In this document: one piece after another, positions 46,798 through 55,655 of the stretch
Numbering within the stretch: position 1 is the first letter of the stretch
How the letters are laid out: each line of letters opens with the position of its first letter
From: Pseudomonas saliphila
GTDB taxonomy: Bacteria > Pseudomonadota > Gammaproteobacteria > Pseudomonadales > Pseudomonadaceae
DNA: 64,000 nt
Direction of reading: 5' to 3'
NCBI RefSeq assembly: GCF_008638345.1
Contig: NZ_VTVA01000007.1
Location: 143,522 to 207,521 of the forward strand
Made by a program: the position numbers and the translations under genes
The notes under the pieces: generated by a model
Database searches by the model: none
What the model saw: the letters and a program-made list of their open reading frames with translations, nothing else
Told to the model about the DNA's origin: nothing

Positions 46798-47391
46798 CTA
46801 GCCCCCTTGAACTAGCGCTTGCTCGACAAACTCCAGGCGATCTTGCCCGAAGAAGAGTTCATCGTCCACGAAAATACTGGGTGCGCCGAATACGCCCCTG
46901 GCGATGGCTTCGTCGGTGGTCTGGCGCAACCGGTCCTTTACCGCCGGGTCGCCCATCAGTCCCATCACTTGGGCCGGGTCGAAGCCGTTACGCTCAAGTA
47001 CCTCGGCAACGACCTCCGGTTTGCCCATGTCCCGTTCCTCCACCCACATGGCGGTGAATACCGCAGACAGATAGTGCTCAAAGTGTTCGGTGCCCTGATA
47101 GGCGGCGGCGCCACGCATCAGCTGCAGCGTATTGATCGGAAAAAAGGGGTTGTGCTTGAGGGTCACGCCATAGCGCGTGGCGAATCGCTGGAAATCCTCA
47201 CGGGTGTAAGCGCCCTTGGCCGGGACGGTTGCCGGCGAACTGTTGCCGGTGGCCTGGAATACTGCGCCGAGCAGCATAGGCTTCATTTCCAGTTCGGCAT
47301 TATGCCGTTGCGCTATGGCCTCTATCTGCGTCCACGCCAGGTAACTGGCTGGGCTGCCGACATCAAAATAGAACTCGATTGTTTTGCTCAT
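46798..47391 (-). CDS. 2-hydroxychromene-2-carboxylate isomerase family protein
   Basis: DsbA-fold, kappa-class GST-like protein (197 residues) related to glutathione-dependent isomerases of naphthalene breakdown. The N-terminal IEFYFDVGSPASYLAWTQIE has Ser at the catalytic position typical of the isomerases rather than a CxxC redox motif. Later motifs are NPFFPINTLQLMRGA and GVFGAPSIFVDDELFFGQDR, the conserved cis-proline loop and C-terminal helix. No aromatic-degradation genes are nearby. It forms a leftward pair with the SDR gene 25 bp upstream. Confidence 0.9.
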   Translation of the reverse strand: MSKTIEFYFDVGSPASYLAWTQIEAIAQRHNAELEMKPMLLGAVFQATGNSSPATVPAKGAYTREDFQRFATRYGVTLKHNPFFPINTLQLMRGAAAYQGTEHFEHYLSAVFTAMWVEERDMGKPEVVAEVLERNGFDPAQVMGLMGDPAVKDRLRQTTDEAIARGVFGAPSIFVDDELFFGQDRLEFVEQALVQGG

Positions 47392-47416
47392 GTGTCTGTT
47401 CCTGGTCCAGAGATTG

Positions 47417-48145
47417 TCAGAAGGTTTCCATCCACGGCCGCAGATCCAGCTCATGGGTCCAGCAGTCGCGCGGCTGACAGTGCAACTGCCAATACTGCTC
47501 GGCGATGTGCTCAGGATGGAGAATGCCAGCCTGGTCCTTCAGTGCGTAGCGTTCAGGAAAGGTGTCCCGGATAAATGCAGTGTAGATGGCGCCGTCGATG
47601 ATCGGGTGGGCGACATGGATGCCCTGGGGCCCCAGCTCGCGGGCCATGCTCTGGGCGAGGGCGCGTAGCGCGAACTTGGCGCCGGCAAAGGCGCTGAAGC
47701 CGCTGCTGCCGCGCAGTGATGCGGTGGCGCCAGTAAAGATCACGGTGCCCCGCTGACGCGGCAGCATGACTCTGGCCGCTTCCCGCCCGGTGAGAAAGCC
47801 CGAGAACGCGGCCATTTCCCAGACCTTGCGATATACCCGGGTGGTGGTTTCGGTAATGGAGAAGCGTACGTTCGCGCCGATATTGAACACCACCACCTCA
47901 ATCTCGCCCAGGTCGCGTTCTATCTCATCGAAGAGTGCGACCATATCCTCTTCGCTGCGCGCATCACAGCCGAAAGGGTAAGCCTTGCCGCCGGCCGCCT
48001 CGATATCAGCAACCAGAGGCGCCAGCTTGTCTGCCTGACGGCGGGTTACGCACAGCGTGAAACCTTCGCGAGCGAAGCGCCGGGCGATCGCACCGCCAGT
48101 GGCATCGCCGGCGCCGATGATAACGGCAACGGGTGGTCTGGACAT
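47417..48145 (-). CDS. Short-chain dehydrogenase/reductase-like protein lacking catalytic Tyr
   Basis: A 242-residue Rossmann-fold SDR. The nucleotide-binding loop IIGAGDATGGAIARRFA (about residues 9-25) is intact and an Asp-Ala-Arg follows at position 61. The active site is atypical: where SDRs have YxxxK, this protein reads FAGAK (Phe153, Lys157), and the usual NNAG is NIGAN. It may therefore bind NAD(P)H without normal catalysis, or use another acid/base. It is divergent from the HxlR regulator and paired with the isomerase gene downstream. Confidence 0.85.
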   Translation of the reverse strand: MSRPPVAVIIGAGDATGGAIARRFAREGFTLCVTRRQADKLAPLVADIEAAGGKAYPFGCDARSEEDMVALFDEIERDLGEIEVVVFNIGANVRFSITETTTRVYRKVWEMAAFSGFLTGREAARVMLPRQRGTVIFTGATASLRGSSGFSAFAGAKFALRALAQSMARELGPQGIHVAHPIIDGAIYTAFIRDTFPERYALKDQAGILHPEHIAEQYWQLHCQPRDCWTHELDLRPWMETF

Positions 48146-48167
48146 AGGTGGCTCCTGTGAGATTGGG

Positions 48168-48213
48168 TTCTTTTTTGGAACTCGTTGATAGTCAGTTTCT
48201 TTTTGGAACTTGT
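48168..48213. promoter_or_regulatory. Direct repeats between SDR and HxlR genes (candidate operator)
   Basis: TTCTTTTTTGGAACTCGT (48168-48185) and TTCTTTTTGGAACTTGT (48197-48213) are near-identical, with their GGAACT cores 28 bp apart, in the 107-bp divergent gap. On the leftward strand the second copy overlaps a perfect -35 box TTGACA (48211-48216, reversed). They are good candidates for the binding sites of the adjacent HxlR-family protein controlling the SDR-isomerase pair. Confidence 0.6.
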
Positions 48214-48252
48214 CAAGTTAGGCTGTCAGCATTGCTTTCAGGAGGTGTGACC

Positions 48253-48750
48253 ATGCGCTGGGAAGAACTCGGGCAACAGCCCTGTTCCATAGCCCGTACG
48301 CTGGCTGTGGTGGGGGATCGCTGGACGCTGTTGATTCTGCGCGATTGTTTTCTTGGTGTGCGGCGCTTCGATGCGTTCGAGAAACGACTCGGAATAACCC
48401 GCCACGTTCTGGCCGAGCGCTTGAAGAAACTGGTGGAACACGGCGTATTAATCAAAGTGCCTTATCAGCAACGCCCGTTACGTGAAGAGTACCGGTTGAC
48501 TGAAAAAGGGCTCGAGTTACACGCAGCCATACTGGCGTTGGTCAGTTGGGGCGATAAGCATATGGCGGACGAGCGCGGCGCTCCGGTCAGGCATGTGCAC
48601 AAGGGCTGCGGTAAGGTTATGCGGCCCGTTACCGTCTGCTCCGAATGCGGAGAGCCGGTAACTGCGCGGGATGTGAAGGTGGAAACCGGAGAGGGTTGGC
48701 AGGACGAGGCGCAGCAGATTATTGCGCCTGCTGTGGAAATCAGAGGCTGA
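48253..48750 (+). CDS. HxlR/MarR-type winged-helix regulator
   Basis: A 165-residue transcription regulator of the HxlR family. The ATG following AGGAGGTGTGACC is chosen; MRWEELGQQPCSIARTLAVV is the common family start. The winged helix includes VVGDRWTLLILRDCFLGVRR, ITRHVLAERLKKLVEHGVL and YQQRPLREEYRLTEKG. The C-terminus has an added cysteine-containing segment (HKGCGKVMRPVTVCSECGEP) that resembles a small zinc ribbon. It is divergent from the SDR gene and so likely controls it. Confidence 0.92.
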   Translation: MRWEELGQQPCSIARTLAVVGDRWTLLILRDCFLGVRRFDAFEKRLGITRHVLAERLKKLVEHGVLIKVPYQQRPLREEYRLTEKGLELHAAILALVSWGDKHMADERGAPVRHVHKGCGKVMRPVTVCSECGEPVTARDVKVETGEGWQDEAQQIIAPAVEIRG

Positions 48751-49458
48751 TCAATACAGGCGCGATATCAAGGCGGTCACAGCCGTTTCGACCCGCAGAA
48801 TCCGCTCACCCAGTTGCACCGGCGCAAAGCCGGCTTCGATCAGCTTGTCCACTTCATAGGGTATCCAGCCGCCTTCCGGACCGATAGCCAGTGTTGCCGG
48901 GGTGGTCAGGGCGCGGGGACAGGCTGGGTAGTCACCGGGATGGGCCACGAGCGCCTGGGTCCCAGTAATCAGCTCGGGGAGTCGGTCTTCGACGAAGGGT
49001 TTGAAGCGCTTCTCGATGATGACCTCAGGCAATACCGTATCGCGGGCCTGCTCCAACCCCAATAGCAGATTATCGCGCATGGCGGCGGGTTCAAGGAAAG
49101 GCGTCTGCCAGAAGCTTTTTTCGACGCGATAGCTGTTGAGCAGAATGATGCGCGGCACGCCGAGGGTGGCGCAGTGTTGCAGAATACGACGGAACATCTT
49201 GGGCCGCGGCATCGCCAGTAGCAGGGTAAGCGGCAGTTTGGGCGGCGCAGAGGCGTCCAGGATGACGCTGAGTTCGGCCTGCTCCGCGCTGAGCGAGAGC
49301 ACACGAGCCTGGCCCATCAGGCCGCCGATCAGGCCTACCCGCAGCGTGTCGCCGATGCTCAGCTGCTGGATCTCCAGCATATGCCGTAAACGGCGGCCGC
49401 TCAGCTGCACTCGAGAGGCATCAGTGAAATCCTGCTCGTCGAGCAAGAGCAGGTTCAT
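48751..49458 (-). CDS. rsmE: RsmE, 16S rRNA (uracil-1498-N3)-methyltransferase
   Basis: SPOUT-class methyltransferase acting on U1498 of 16S rRNA. The 235-residue protein starts [11 protein letters not shown] and shows an N-terminal PUA-like region (RRLRHMLEIQQLSIGDTLRV), LLLAMPRPKMFRRILQHCAT, and the knot motifs ALVAHPG, LAIGPEGGWIPYEVDKLIEA and LGERILRVETAVTALISRLY. Its start overlaps the tatC stop by 4 nt, tying it to the tat operon. Confidence 0.95.
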   Translation of the reverse strand: MNLLLLDEQDFTDASRVQLSGRRLRHMLEIQQLSIGDTLRVGLIGGLMGQARVLSLSAEQAELSVILDASAPPKLPLTLLLAMPRPKMFRRILQHCATLGVPRIILLNSYRVEKSFWQTPFLEPAAMRDNLLLGLEQARDTVLPEVIIEKRFKPFVEDRLPELITGTQALVAHPGDYPACPRALTTPATLAIGPEGGWIPYEVDKLIEAGFAPVQLGERILRVETAVTALISRLY

Positions 49459-50234
49459 GCCGGTGGATTGTCTTGCGCGTCCTGCTCGGCATCCGTCTTA
49501 CGTTTGAGCAGCAGGCTGAACAGAATCCCGACCTCGTACAGTAGCCACATGGGGCCGGCCAGCAAGGCCTGGGAAATGACGTCCGGAGGCGTCAGTACCA
49601 TGCCGATGACAAAGCAGCCTACCACTACGTAAGGACGGATCTCGCGCAGCTTCGCCACGTCCACGGCGCCGGTCAGTACCAGCAGAACCGTCGCTACGGG
49701 AATTTCGAAGGACAGCCCGAAGGCCATGAACAGCGTCAGGACGAAATCCAGATACTTGTTGATATCGGTCATCACCGCCACGCCCGCCGGCGCGGTACTG
49801 GTAAAGAAGCCGAACACCAACGGGAACACTACGTAGTAGGCAAAGGCCATGCCTGAATAGAACAGAATGATGCTCGACGCTAGCAAGGGTATCGCCAGAC
49901 GCTTTTCATGGCGGTACAGCCCCGGCGCAATGAAGCCCCAGATCTGATGCAGCACGAAGGGCATGGCCAGGAACAGTGCGCTGACCAGCGCCAGTTTGAA
50001 GGGCGTCAGGAAGGGCGATGCCACATCGGTGGCAATCATGCTGGTGCCTTCCGGCAGAAACACCCGTAACGGTTCGGCTATGAACGTATACAGATCGTTG
50101 GCGAAGTAGAACAGACAGGCAAAAACCAGCATCCAGATAACCACGATACGCAGCAATCGGGAGCGGAGCTCGGTCAGGTGTGCCACCAGGGGCATGTCTT
50201 CGGCCATTTTGGCCGGGGTACGCTTATCGCTCAT
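49455..50234 (-). CDS. tatC: TatC, twin-arginine translocase core subunit
   Basis: Polytopic inner-membrane protein that receives twin-arginine signal peptides and exports folded proteins. The 259-residue product shows six hydrophobic segments and the family motifs [17 protein letters not shown] near the N-terminus and [13 protein letters not shown] in the fourth/fifth region, with [20 protein letters not shown] near the end. It overlaps tatB by 11 nt and rsmE by 4 nt. Confidence 0.96.
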   Translation of the reverse strand: MSDKRTPAKMAEDMPLVAHLTELRSRLLRIVVIWMLVFACLFYFANDLYTFIAEPLRVFLPEGTSMIATDVASPFLTPFKLALVSALFLAMPFVLHQIWGFIAPGLYRHEKRLAIPLLASSIILFYSGMAFAYYVVFPLVFGFFTSTAPAGVAVMTDINKYLDFVLTLFMAFGLSFEIPVATVLLVLTGAVDVAKLREIRPYVVVGCFVIGMVLTPPDVISQALLAGPMWLLYEVGILFSLLLKRKTDAEQDAQDNPPA

Positions 50235-50673
50235 CGGGGCGTGTCGGAGAGTCGTCGGTGATATCGGTGACTGGCGGCGCCGGGGCGTCGGTGGAAGCCA
50301 CTGCGTCGGCTGCCGGAGCAGTCTGCTCGGTGGATGTTACGCTTGCGTTACTGCCAGGCTTGACGTCCGAGCCGGTGACCTTTGGATCGGCAACCGGGGC
50401 GCCTGGATCCGGTTTGCCCGGTTTGTCATCCTGCTTGCCCTGTTTGTCGCTTTTTGCCAGGTCAGACATTATCCGCTCGTTGTGCAGCTGCCGGCGAATC
50501 TCGTCCGCGCCAATCTCGCGCTCAACCTGAGAGCGCACATCAGCGAAGCCACGCTTGATGCGACCGATAGCTAACCCGGCAGTGCGCACGGCAACGGGCA
50601 GCCGCTCGGGACCCAGTACCAACAGGGCAACGATGGCCACCACCAGCATTTCAATGAAGCCGATATCAAACAT
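50224..50673 (-). CDS. tatB: TatB, twin-arginine translocase subunit
   Basis: Single-span membrane protein with an amphipathic helix that forms the signal-peptide receptor with TatC. The 149-residue product begins [20 protein letters not shown], followed by the GPERLPVA hinge and a charged helix ([19 protein letters not shown]). The C-terminal half is low-complexity Asp/Pro/Ala/Lys. It lies between tatA (6 bp) and tatC (overlapping). Confidence 0.95.
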   Translation of the reverse strand: MFDIGFIEMLVVAIVALLVLGPERLPVAVRTAGLAIGRIKRGFADVRSQVEREIGADEIRRQLHNERIMSDLAKSDKQGKQDDKPGKPDPGAPVADPKVTGSDVKPGSNASVTSTEQTAPAADAVASTDAPAPPVTDITDDSPTRPDER

Positions 50674-50679
50674 GGACGA

Positions 50680-50910
50680 TCAGTCCCTGGGGTGAGTTTC
50701 CGACTTTTTCTCAGCGTGAACGTCCAGGGTATCCCCGGTCTTGTTCTGCACCGAAGGTTTTTCGTCTTCATCGTTGACCGATTTACGGAAGCCTTTAATG
50801 GCCTCGCCCAGATCGCCGCCGATGCTCTTCAGCCGTTTGGTGCCGAACAGCAGAACCACGATCAGTAATACGATCAGTAATTGCCAAACACTAATGCCGC
50901 CAAAACCCAT
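50680..50910 (-). CDS. tatA: TatA, twin-arginine translocase pore subunit
   Basis: Small (76 residues) single-span protein that multimerises to move folded substrates. From the chosen ATG it begins [20 protein letters not shown], then [20 protein letters not shown], the TatA hinge and amphipathic helix, and ends in a charged tail. An upstream in-frame ATG (50926-50928) adds six residues not found in the family. Confidence 0.95.
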   Translation of the reverse strand: MGFGGISVWQLLIVLLIVVLLFGTKRLKSIGGDLGEAIKGFRKSVNDEDEKPSVQNKTGDTLDVHAEKKSETHPRD

Positions 50911-50933
50911 TGCAAGCCTCCAGGGCAACGCCC

Positions 50934-51266
50934 TCAGTTGTGTTGACGCGACGCTTTCTCGGCCAGGCCGGATAGGTCAAAACGTCGTTCAAGTTCTTTC
51001 AGTACATCCTCTGGACCAAGGCCCAGATGACTGAGCATGACCAGAGTATGGAACCACAGGTCGGCCGTTTCATAGATCAGCTCCGACTTGTCATCGCTGT
51101 GTTGGCAATCCTTGGCGGCCAGCAGCGTCTCGGTACATTCCTCACCGACTTTTTCCAGGATCTTGTTCAGTCCCTTGGCGTGCAGGCTGGCGACATAGGA
51201 TGCGTCTGCTCCGGCCTGCTTGCGTTGTTCCAGTACTTCGGCCAACCGGCACAGAGTGTCACTCAT
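50934..51266 (-). CDS. hisE: Phosphoribosyl-ATP pyrophosphatase
   Basis: Second step of histidine synthesis, hydrolysing PR-ATP to PR-AMP. The 110-residue helical protein has the MazG-like motifs [15 protein letters not shown] (the EExxE-type metal site) and [19 protein letters not shown]. It overlaps hisI by 8 nt; a start four codons earlier is possible. As in other pseudomonads, hisE and hisI are separate genes next to tat rather than a fused hisIE. Confidence 0.95.
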   Translation of the reverse strand: MSDTLCRLAEVLEQRKQAGADASYVASLHAKGLNKILEKVGEECTETLLAAKDCQHSDDKSELIYETADLWFHTLVMLSHLGLGPEDVLKELERRFDLSGLAEKASRQHN

Positions 51267-51672
51267 GCTTATGCTCATAAATGTGATCAGGATCCTTGAT
51301 GACCGGATCGACTATTTGCCATTTCCCGTCTTTGAATACCCGGTAAAAACAGCTCTGTCGGCCAGTATGGCAGGCAATATCGCCGAGTTGCTCGACCATC
51401 ATCACGATTACATCGCTGTCGCAATCCAGGCGCAACTCGTGCAGCACCTGGATGTGGCCGGATTCTTCGCCCTTGCGCCAGAGTTTGCGGCGCGAACGGG
51501 ACCAGTATACCGCTCGCTTCTCCTGCACGGTGAGCTGTAACGACTCACGATTCATCCAGGCGACCATTAGCACGCGATGGCTATGAATATCCTGAGCGAT
51601 AGCGGGAATAAGCCCGCTCGCATCCCATTTGATTTCGTCGAGCCAGGCAGTGTTCAAAGGAGTATCTGTCAT
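51259..51672 (-). CDS. hisI: Phosphoribosyl-AMP cyclohydrolase
   Basis: Third step of histidine synthesis, opening the purine ring of PR-AMP. The 137-residue zinc enzyme has [35 protein letters not shown] and the zinc/magnesium-site segment [16 protein letters not shown] followed by [12 protein letters not shown], with the three ligand cysteines. It is the first gene of the hisI-hisE-tatABC-rsmE run. Confidence 0.96.
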   Translation of the reverse strand: MTDTPLNTAWLDEIKWDASGLIPAIAQDIHSHRVLMVAWMNRESLQLTVQEKRAVYWSRSRRKLWRKGEESGHIQVLHELRLDCDSDVIVMMVEQLGDIACHTGRQSCFYRVFKDGKWQIVDPVIKDPDHIYEHKHE

Positions 51673-51719
51673 ACGATCAAGTGTGCCAGTGTTGAGGGGG
51701 CGGATGCCAGTTTCGGCGG

Positions 51720-53315
51720 TTAGTGCTTGCGCATCACCAGCCAGCCACCGGTCGCTACCAGCAGCCAGTGCAGAGGTTGCGCCTGGCTCCAGAGGTTGAC
51801 ATCGGTGCCCAGGCCACTGGCGCCCAACACCACCAGTACCACGCCGATCAGCCGCAACGCGCGGCTTGAATCGCGCGTGCGCGCCGCAGGCGCCGGTTCC
51901 TGTTGCGCCAGGCGCTCCATGGCGTGGCGGGTGGAGGTCAGCAGCGGAGGGATCTGTTCGAGTTGCTGGTGTAGAACACGGACCTGGTGCTGCGGCAGCA
52001 TCCGCTCACGCATCCAGCGTTCCAGATAGGGCTGGGCGGTGCTCCACAGATCCAGATCGGGATACAGCTGACGACCCAGGCCCTCAATGTTGAGCAGGGT
52101 CTTCTGCAACAACACCAGCTGCGGCTGAATCTCCATGTTGAAGCGTCGTGCAACCTGAAACAGGCGCAACAACAGTTGCCCGAAGGAAATATCCTTCAGC
52201 GGCCGAGCGAAGATCGGTTCACAGACACTGCGGATGGCCGCTTCGAATTCATTGACGCGCGTACCGGCCGGGACCCAGCCGGAGTCGATGTGCAACTGCG
52301 CCACGCGGCGGTAGTCACGCTTGAAGAACGCCAGCAGGTTGCGCGCGAGGTAATCCTGATCCTCCGGATTGAGACTGCCGACGATACCGAAATCGATGGC
52401 GATGTACTGCGGCTGCCACGGATGGCTGCGCGACACAAAGATATTGCCCGGATGCATATCGGCGTGAAAGAAGCTATCGCGGAACACCTGGGTGAAGAAG
52501 ATTTCCACGCCCGTCTCGGCGAGCTTCTTCATGTCGGTGCGCTGATCAAGCAGCGCCTCCATATCGGTAACGGGCACCCCGCTGATGCGCTCCATCACCA
52601 TGACCTTGTGGCGGCACCACTTCCAATAGATCTGCGGTATATACAGCAGGGTGGAGCCTTCGAAATTGCGCCGCAACTGTGATGCGTTGGCCGCCTCGCG
52701 GTACAGATCGAGTTCGTCGAATATGGTTTTTTCATAATCGTTGACGACTTCCACCGGTCGCAGCCGCCGACCCTCGCTGGAGAAGCGTTCCAGCGTGCGC
52801 GCGGCGAGGAACAACCACTGAATGTCCTGATGGATAGTCGCGCCGACGCCCGGACGGGTGACCTTTACCACGACCTCGGTGCCATCGTGCAGGCGCGCCG
52901 AATGCACCTGTGCCACCGATGCCGAGGCCAGCGGCTGGTCGGTAAAGCTGGCGAATACCTCATCAATGGTCTGCCCCAGCTGTTCCTCGATGCGTTGGCG
53001 GGCCTGGTCGGAGGGAAAGGGCGGAACCTTGTCCTGCAGCCTGGCGAGCTCGAGTGCTACGTCATCCGCCAGCAGATCGCGGCGAGTAGACAGAATCTGG
53101 CCGAACTTGATAAACACCGGCCCCAGGTCTTCACAGGCACGGCGCAAGCGCGCGCCACGGCTCAGCTTTGGCGCGCGATGTAAGCGCCAGGGACCAATCT
53201 TCAGCAGCAAACGCACGAACCACGGCAGGGGCAGTTGCAGAAGGAGCTGATCGAGACGGTAGCGCGTGAAGATATGCAGTATGCGAAACAGGCGTACAAA
53301 CGCGGTCAGGTTCAT
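51720..53315 (-). CDS. ubiB: UbiB, ubiquinone biosynthesis kinase-like protein
   Basis: Atypical kinase/ATPase of the ABC1/ADCK/UbiB family required for ubiquinone synthesis, anchored in the inner membrane. The 531-residue protein has the family KxGQ motif in [16 protein letters not shown], the Ala-rich loop [14 protein letters not shown] in place of a P-loop, [12 protein letters not shown] and [11 protein letters not shown] (catalytic and metal regions), and two C-terminal hydrophobic segments ([17 protein letters not shown] and [14 protein letters not shown]). It overlaps ubiJ by 4 nt. Confidence 0.96.
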   Translation of the reverse strand: MNLTAFVRLFRILHIFTRYRLDQLLLQLPLPWFVRLLLKIGPWRLHRAPKLSRGARLRRACEDLGPVFIKFGQILSTRRDLLADDVALELARLQDKVPPFPSDQARQRIEEQLGQTIDEVFASFTDQPLASASVAQVHSARLHDGTEVVVKVTRPGVGATIHQDIQWLFLAARTLERFSSEGRRLRPVEVVNDYEKTIFDELDLYREAANASQLRRNFEGSTLLYIPQIYWKWCRHKVMVMERISGVPVTDMEALLDQRTDMKKLAETGVEIFFTQVFRDSFFHADMHPGNIFVSRSHPWQPQYIAIDFGIVGSLNPEDQDYLARNLLAFFKRDYRRVAQLHIDSGWVPAGTRVNEFEAAIRSVCEPIFARPLKDISFGQLLLRLFQVARRFNMEIQPQLVLLQKTLLNIEGLGRQLYPDLDLWSTAQPYLERWMRERMLPQHQVRVLHQQLEQIPPLLTSTRHAMERLAQQEPAPAARTRDSSRALRLIGVVLVVLGASGLGTDVNLWSQAQPLHWLLVATGGWLVMRKH

Positions 53316-53935
53316 GCGTCGGGGGTGTCCTGCGGCGGATTCTCTAGGCGTTGCAGGCGGGCTTCGAGCCGGTCCAGGCGCAATCGCAGCTCATGCAAGT
53401 CTTGCGCGGCTATGTTGGCCTCGGCTTTACCTACCAGTTGACGGGACTCTTCTGTCAGATAGCGGCCCAGACTGTCGTTCAGGCTTTGATGCGTCTGCGC
53501 GCCCCAGTCACGGCCACTGCGCAGCAGATTGGCGATCGCATGGCCAGGCACCGGGCCAAGCCAGCGCGCCAGTTCGGCCTCGCCCTCAATCTGGAGGTCG
53601 CCAAAGATGTTCTGCAAGCTGACCAGCACCTGACTGTCGCCACTGAGGACCACCTGCGGATCCTGAAGCAGACTCTGGCGCTGCGCACTGAAAGCCAGGC
53701 GCGCGAGCAGGCTGCTGGGCGCCGAGAGGGTGCAGTCGGGGTCGACTTCTGCATTCGCCATCAGGCGGATCTCGCCCTCGTTTGGAAACACAAACACCTG
53801 CCAGTCCGGGGCGCTGCCGCGAACCAGGATAACTTTGTTCGCCAGCGCGCCCAGGCGTTTGGCAGTCAACGGATCACGAGCGAGCGCCTGCGCCAGGCTG
53901 TACTCGATTCCGGCGAGCATGGCCTGGGTCAGCAT
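53312..53935 (-). CDS. ubiJ: UbiJ, ubiquinone biosynthesis accessory factor
   Basis: SCP2-domain lipid-binding protein (207 residues) that helps organise the aerobic ubiquinone-synthesis complex. It shows [20 protein letters not shown] at the N-terminus, the SCP2 core ([40 protein letters not shown]), and a C-terminal coiled coil ([20 protein letters not shown]). It sits between ubiE and ubiB, overlapping both. Confidence 0.93.
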   Translation of the reverse strand: MLTQAMLAGIEYSLAQALARDPLTAKRLGALANKVILVRGSAPDWQVFVFPNEGEIRLMANAEVDPDCTLSAPSSLLARLAFSAQRQSLLQDPQVVLSGDSQVLVSLQNIFGDLQIEGEAELARWLGPVPGHAIANLLRSGRDWGAQTHQSLNDSLGRYLTEESRQLVGKAEANIAAQDLHELRLRLDRLEARLQRLENPPQDTPDA

Positions 53936-54696
53936 CAGGGTTTGATTCCTCTATGCAGCGCCACAATCCCGCCGGTCATGTTGTGATAGGTGACGCGGGC
54001 GAAACCGGCCTCTTCCATCATGGCCTTGAGGGTTTCCTGATCAGGATGCATGCGAATCGATTCGGCCAGGTAACGGTAGCTTTCCGAATCGTTGGTGATC
54101 AGCTTGCCCATCAGCGGCAGGAGCTTGAACGAGTACTGGTCGTAGACCCGTGAGAACAGCTGGTTGCGCGGCTTGGAGAACTCCAGCACCAGCAACCTGC
54201 CGCCCGGCTTGAGCACCCGCAGCATCGAGGCGATCGCCGTATCCTTGTGGGTGACATTGCGCAGACCGAAAGCGATGGTGATGCAGTCGAAATGATTGTC
54301 CGGAAAGGGCAGGGCTTCGGCATCGGCCTGCACGAAACGGACATTGCCGGATACGCCGCAGTCGAGCAGCCGATCACGACCGACCTTCAGCATCGAGGCG
54401 TTGATGTCCGCCAATACCACCTCACCCTCGGGGCCGACCAGCGACGAAAACTTGCGCGCCAGGTCACCGGTACCACCGGCGATATCGAGCACGCGGTTGC
54501 CGCGGCGAACGCCTGAAAGCTCGATGGTGAAGCGTTTCCACAGGCGATGTACACCGCCTGACATCAGGTCGTTCATCAAGTCGTATCTGGCTGCAACGGA
54601 ATGGAATACATCCGCGACCTTCGCGGCTTTCTCCGATTCCGGCACGCTCTTGAAGCCGAAATGAGTAGTGTTGTCTGAGGTGTGCTTGTCAGTCAT
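53935..54696 (-). CDS. ubiE: UbiE, ubiquinone/menaquinone C-methyltransferase
   Basis: SAM-dependent C-methyltransferase of ubiquinone (and menaquinone) synthesis. The chosen ATG gives 253 residues, [20 protein letters not shown], the normal start. Motifs are [23 protein letters not shown] motif [15 protein letters not shown] (about residues 67-80), the post-I aspartate in [11 protein letters not shown], and [16 protein letters not shown]. It heads the leftward ubiE-ubiJ-ubiB set. Confidence 0.97.
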   Translation of the reverse strand: MTDKHTSDNTTHFGFKSVPESEKAAKVADVFHSVAARYDLMNDLMSGGVHRLWKRFTIELSGVRRGNRVLDIAGGTGDLARKFSSLVGPEGEVVLADINASMLKVGRDRLLDCGVSGNVRFVQADAEALPFPDNHFDCITIAFGLRNVTHKDTAIASMLRVLKPGGRLLVLEFSKPRNQLFSRVYDQYSFKLLPLMGKLITNDSESYRYLAESIRMHPDQETLKAMMEEAGFARVTYHNMTGGIVALHRGIKP

Positions 54697-54851
54697 AGCG
54701 TCGGCGCCTTGGCAAATCAACCGCCATTCTAACCGCAAATCGAGGGGCCTGGGCTGGTTTTCCAGCGGACAGGCTGTCGCAGCCGTGGATGACGAGAAGC
54801 GGGCAATACGGCATCATGCCGTCTGGATCAATAGCAGACGAGAGACATCGC

Positions 54852-55127
54852 ATGGCAACTGTAGATATCACGCGAGAACATGCTCTGGGCAAGGAAACCG
54901 CCAGGGAACGGGCACAGAAAATGGCTGACAAGCTGGCGCAGAAGCTGGATGCCAAATGTGAGTGGGACGGTGATCAGCTGACCTTCAAGCGCAGCGGCGC
55001 AGACGGCACCATTCACGTGGCCGAGGATAACGTCAGGGTGGTGGTCAAGCTAGGCATGATGTTCACGCCCATGTCCGGAATGGTGAAAAGCGAGATCGAA
55101 AAGGCGCTGGATAAATATCTCGCCTGA
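54852..55127 (+). CDS. Polyhydroxyalkanoic acid system family protein
   Basis: A 91-residue protein of the PHA-system (PHA_gran_rgn) family, always near phasin genes in pseudomonads; the role is unknown. It shows TREHALGKETARERAQKMAD, LDAKCEWDGDQLTFKRSGAD and VVVKLGMMFTPMSGMVKSEI. The ATG in MATVDITRE is chosen by family similarity; the ribosome binding site (GAGAGAC) is modest. It is divergent from ubiE and upstream of phaI. Confidence 0.9.
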   Translation: MATVDITREHALGKETARERAQKMADKLAQKLDAKCEWDGDQLTFKRSGADGTIHVAEDNVRVVVKLGMMFTPMSGMVKSEIEKALDKYLA

Positions 55128-55222
55128 TTAGTATGTTTTTTCTAATTTTGCCGCGTAGCTTGACCATCAGAAGCCGCTAATCGGCTGGCTTAAGACTCAT
55201 CCAACAGTCAGGAGTTATCATC

Positions 55223-55633
55223 ATGGTCAAGCTCAATACTATCGAAGCAGAAGAAAATGCACTGGCGTTTGCCGCGGACGTTCGCAAGTACGCGCATCAG
55301 ATCTGGCTTGCCGGGCTCGGCGTTTATGCCAAGGCCGGTAAGGACAGCGCCGAGTATTTCAAGACCCTGGTCAGTGAAGGTGAGCAGCTGGAGCAGACTG
55401 GCAAGGAATTCATTTCCGAGCGCATCGACCAGGCCGGCAGCAAGGTCGCCAGCCTGAAAGACCGGTTACAGGATCGTAACGGCGGAAGCCTGCACAAGGT
55501 CGAGGAAATGTTCGACGAGCGTGTAGCCTCTGCACTGGAGCGCATGGGTATCCCGAGCAAGTCGGATATCGAACAGCTGTCGAACAAACTCGACATGCTG
55601 AGCGCTTCGCTGAAATCCATGCAGGCCAAGTAA
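55223..55633 (+). CDS. phaI: PhaI phasin
   Basis: Granule-associated phasin of 136 residues that coats polyhydroxyalkanoate inclusions. The helical phasin domain includes VRKYAHQIWLAGLGVYAKAG (about residues 21-40), KTLVSEGEQLEQTGKEF and, near the end, ALERMGIPSKSDIEQLSNKL, a leucine-zipper-like segment. The gene has a good CAGGAG ribosome binding site and is followed 22 bp later by phaF. Confidence 0.95.
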   Translation: MVKLNTIEAEENALAFAADVRKYAHQIWLAGLGVYAKAGKDSAEYFKTLVSEGEQLEQTGKEFISERIDQAGSKVASLKDRLQDRNGGSLHKVEEMFDERVASALERMGIPSKSDIEQLSNKLDMLSASLKSMQAK

Positions 55634-55655
55634 GCTTTTCAGAGGAGGTGCTTCC

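Noticed and set aside
46798..48145. Naphthalene or aromatic catabolic cluster suggested by the isomerase name
   Set aside because: No dioxygenase, aldolase or hydratase genes are nearby; the name reflects only the protein family.
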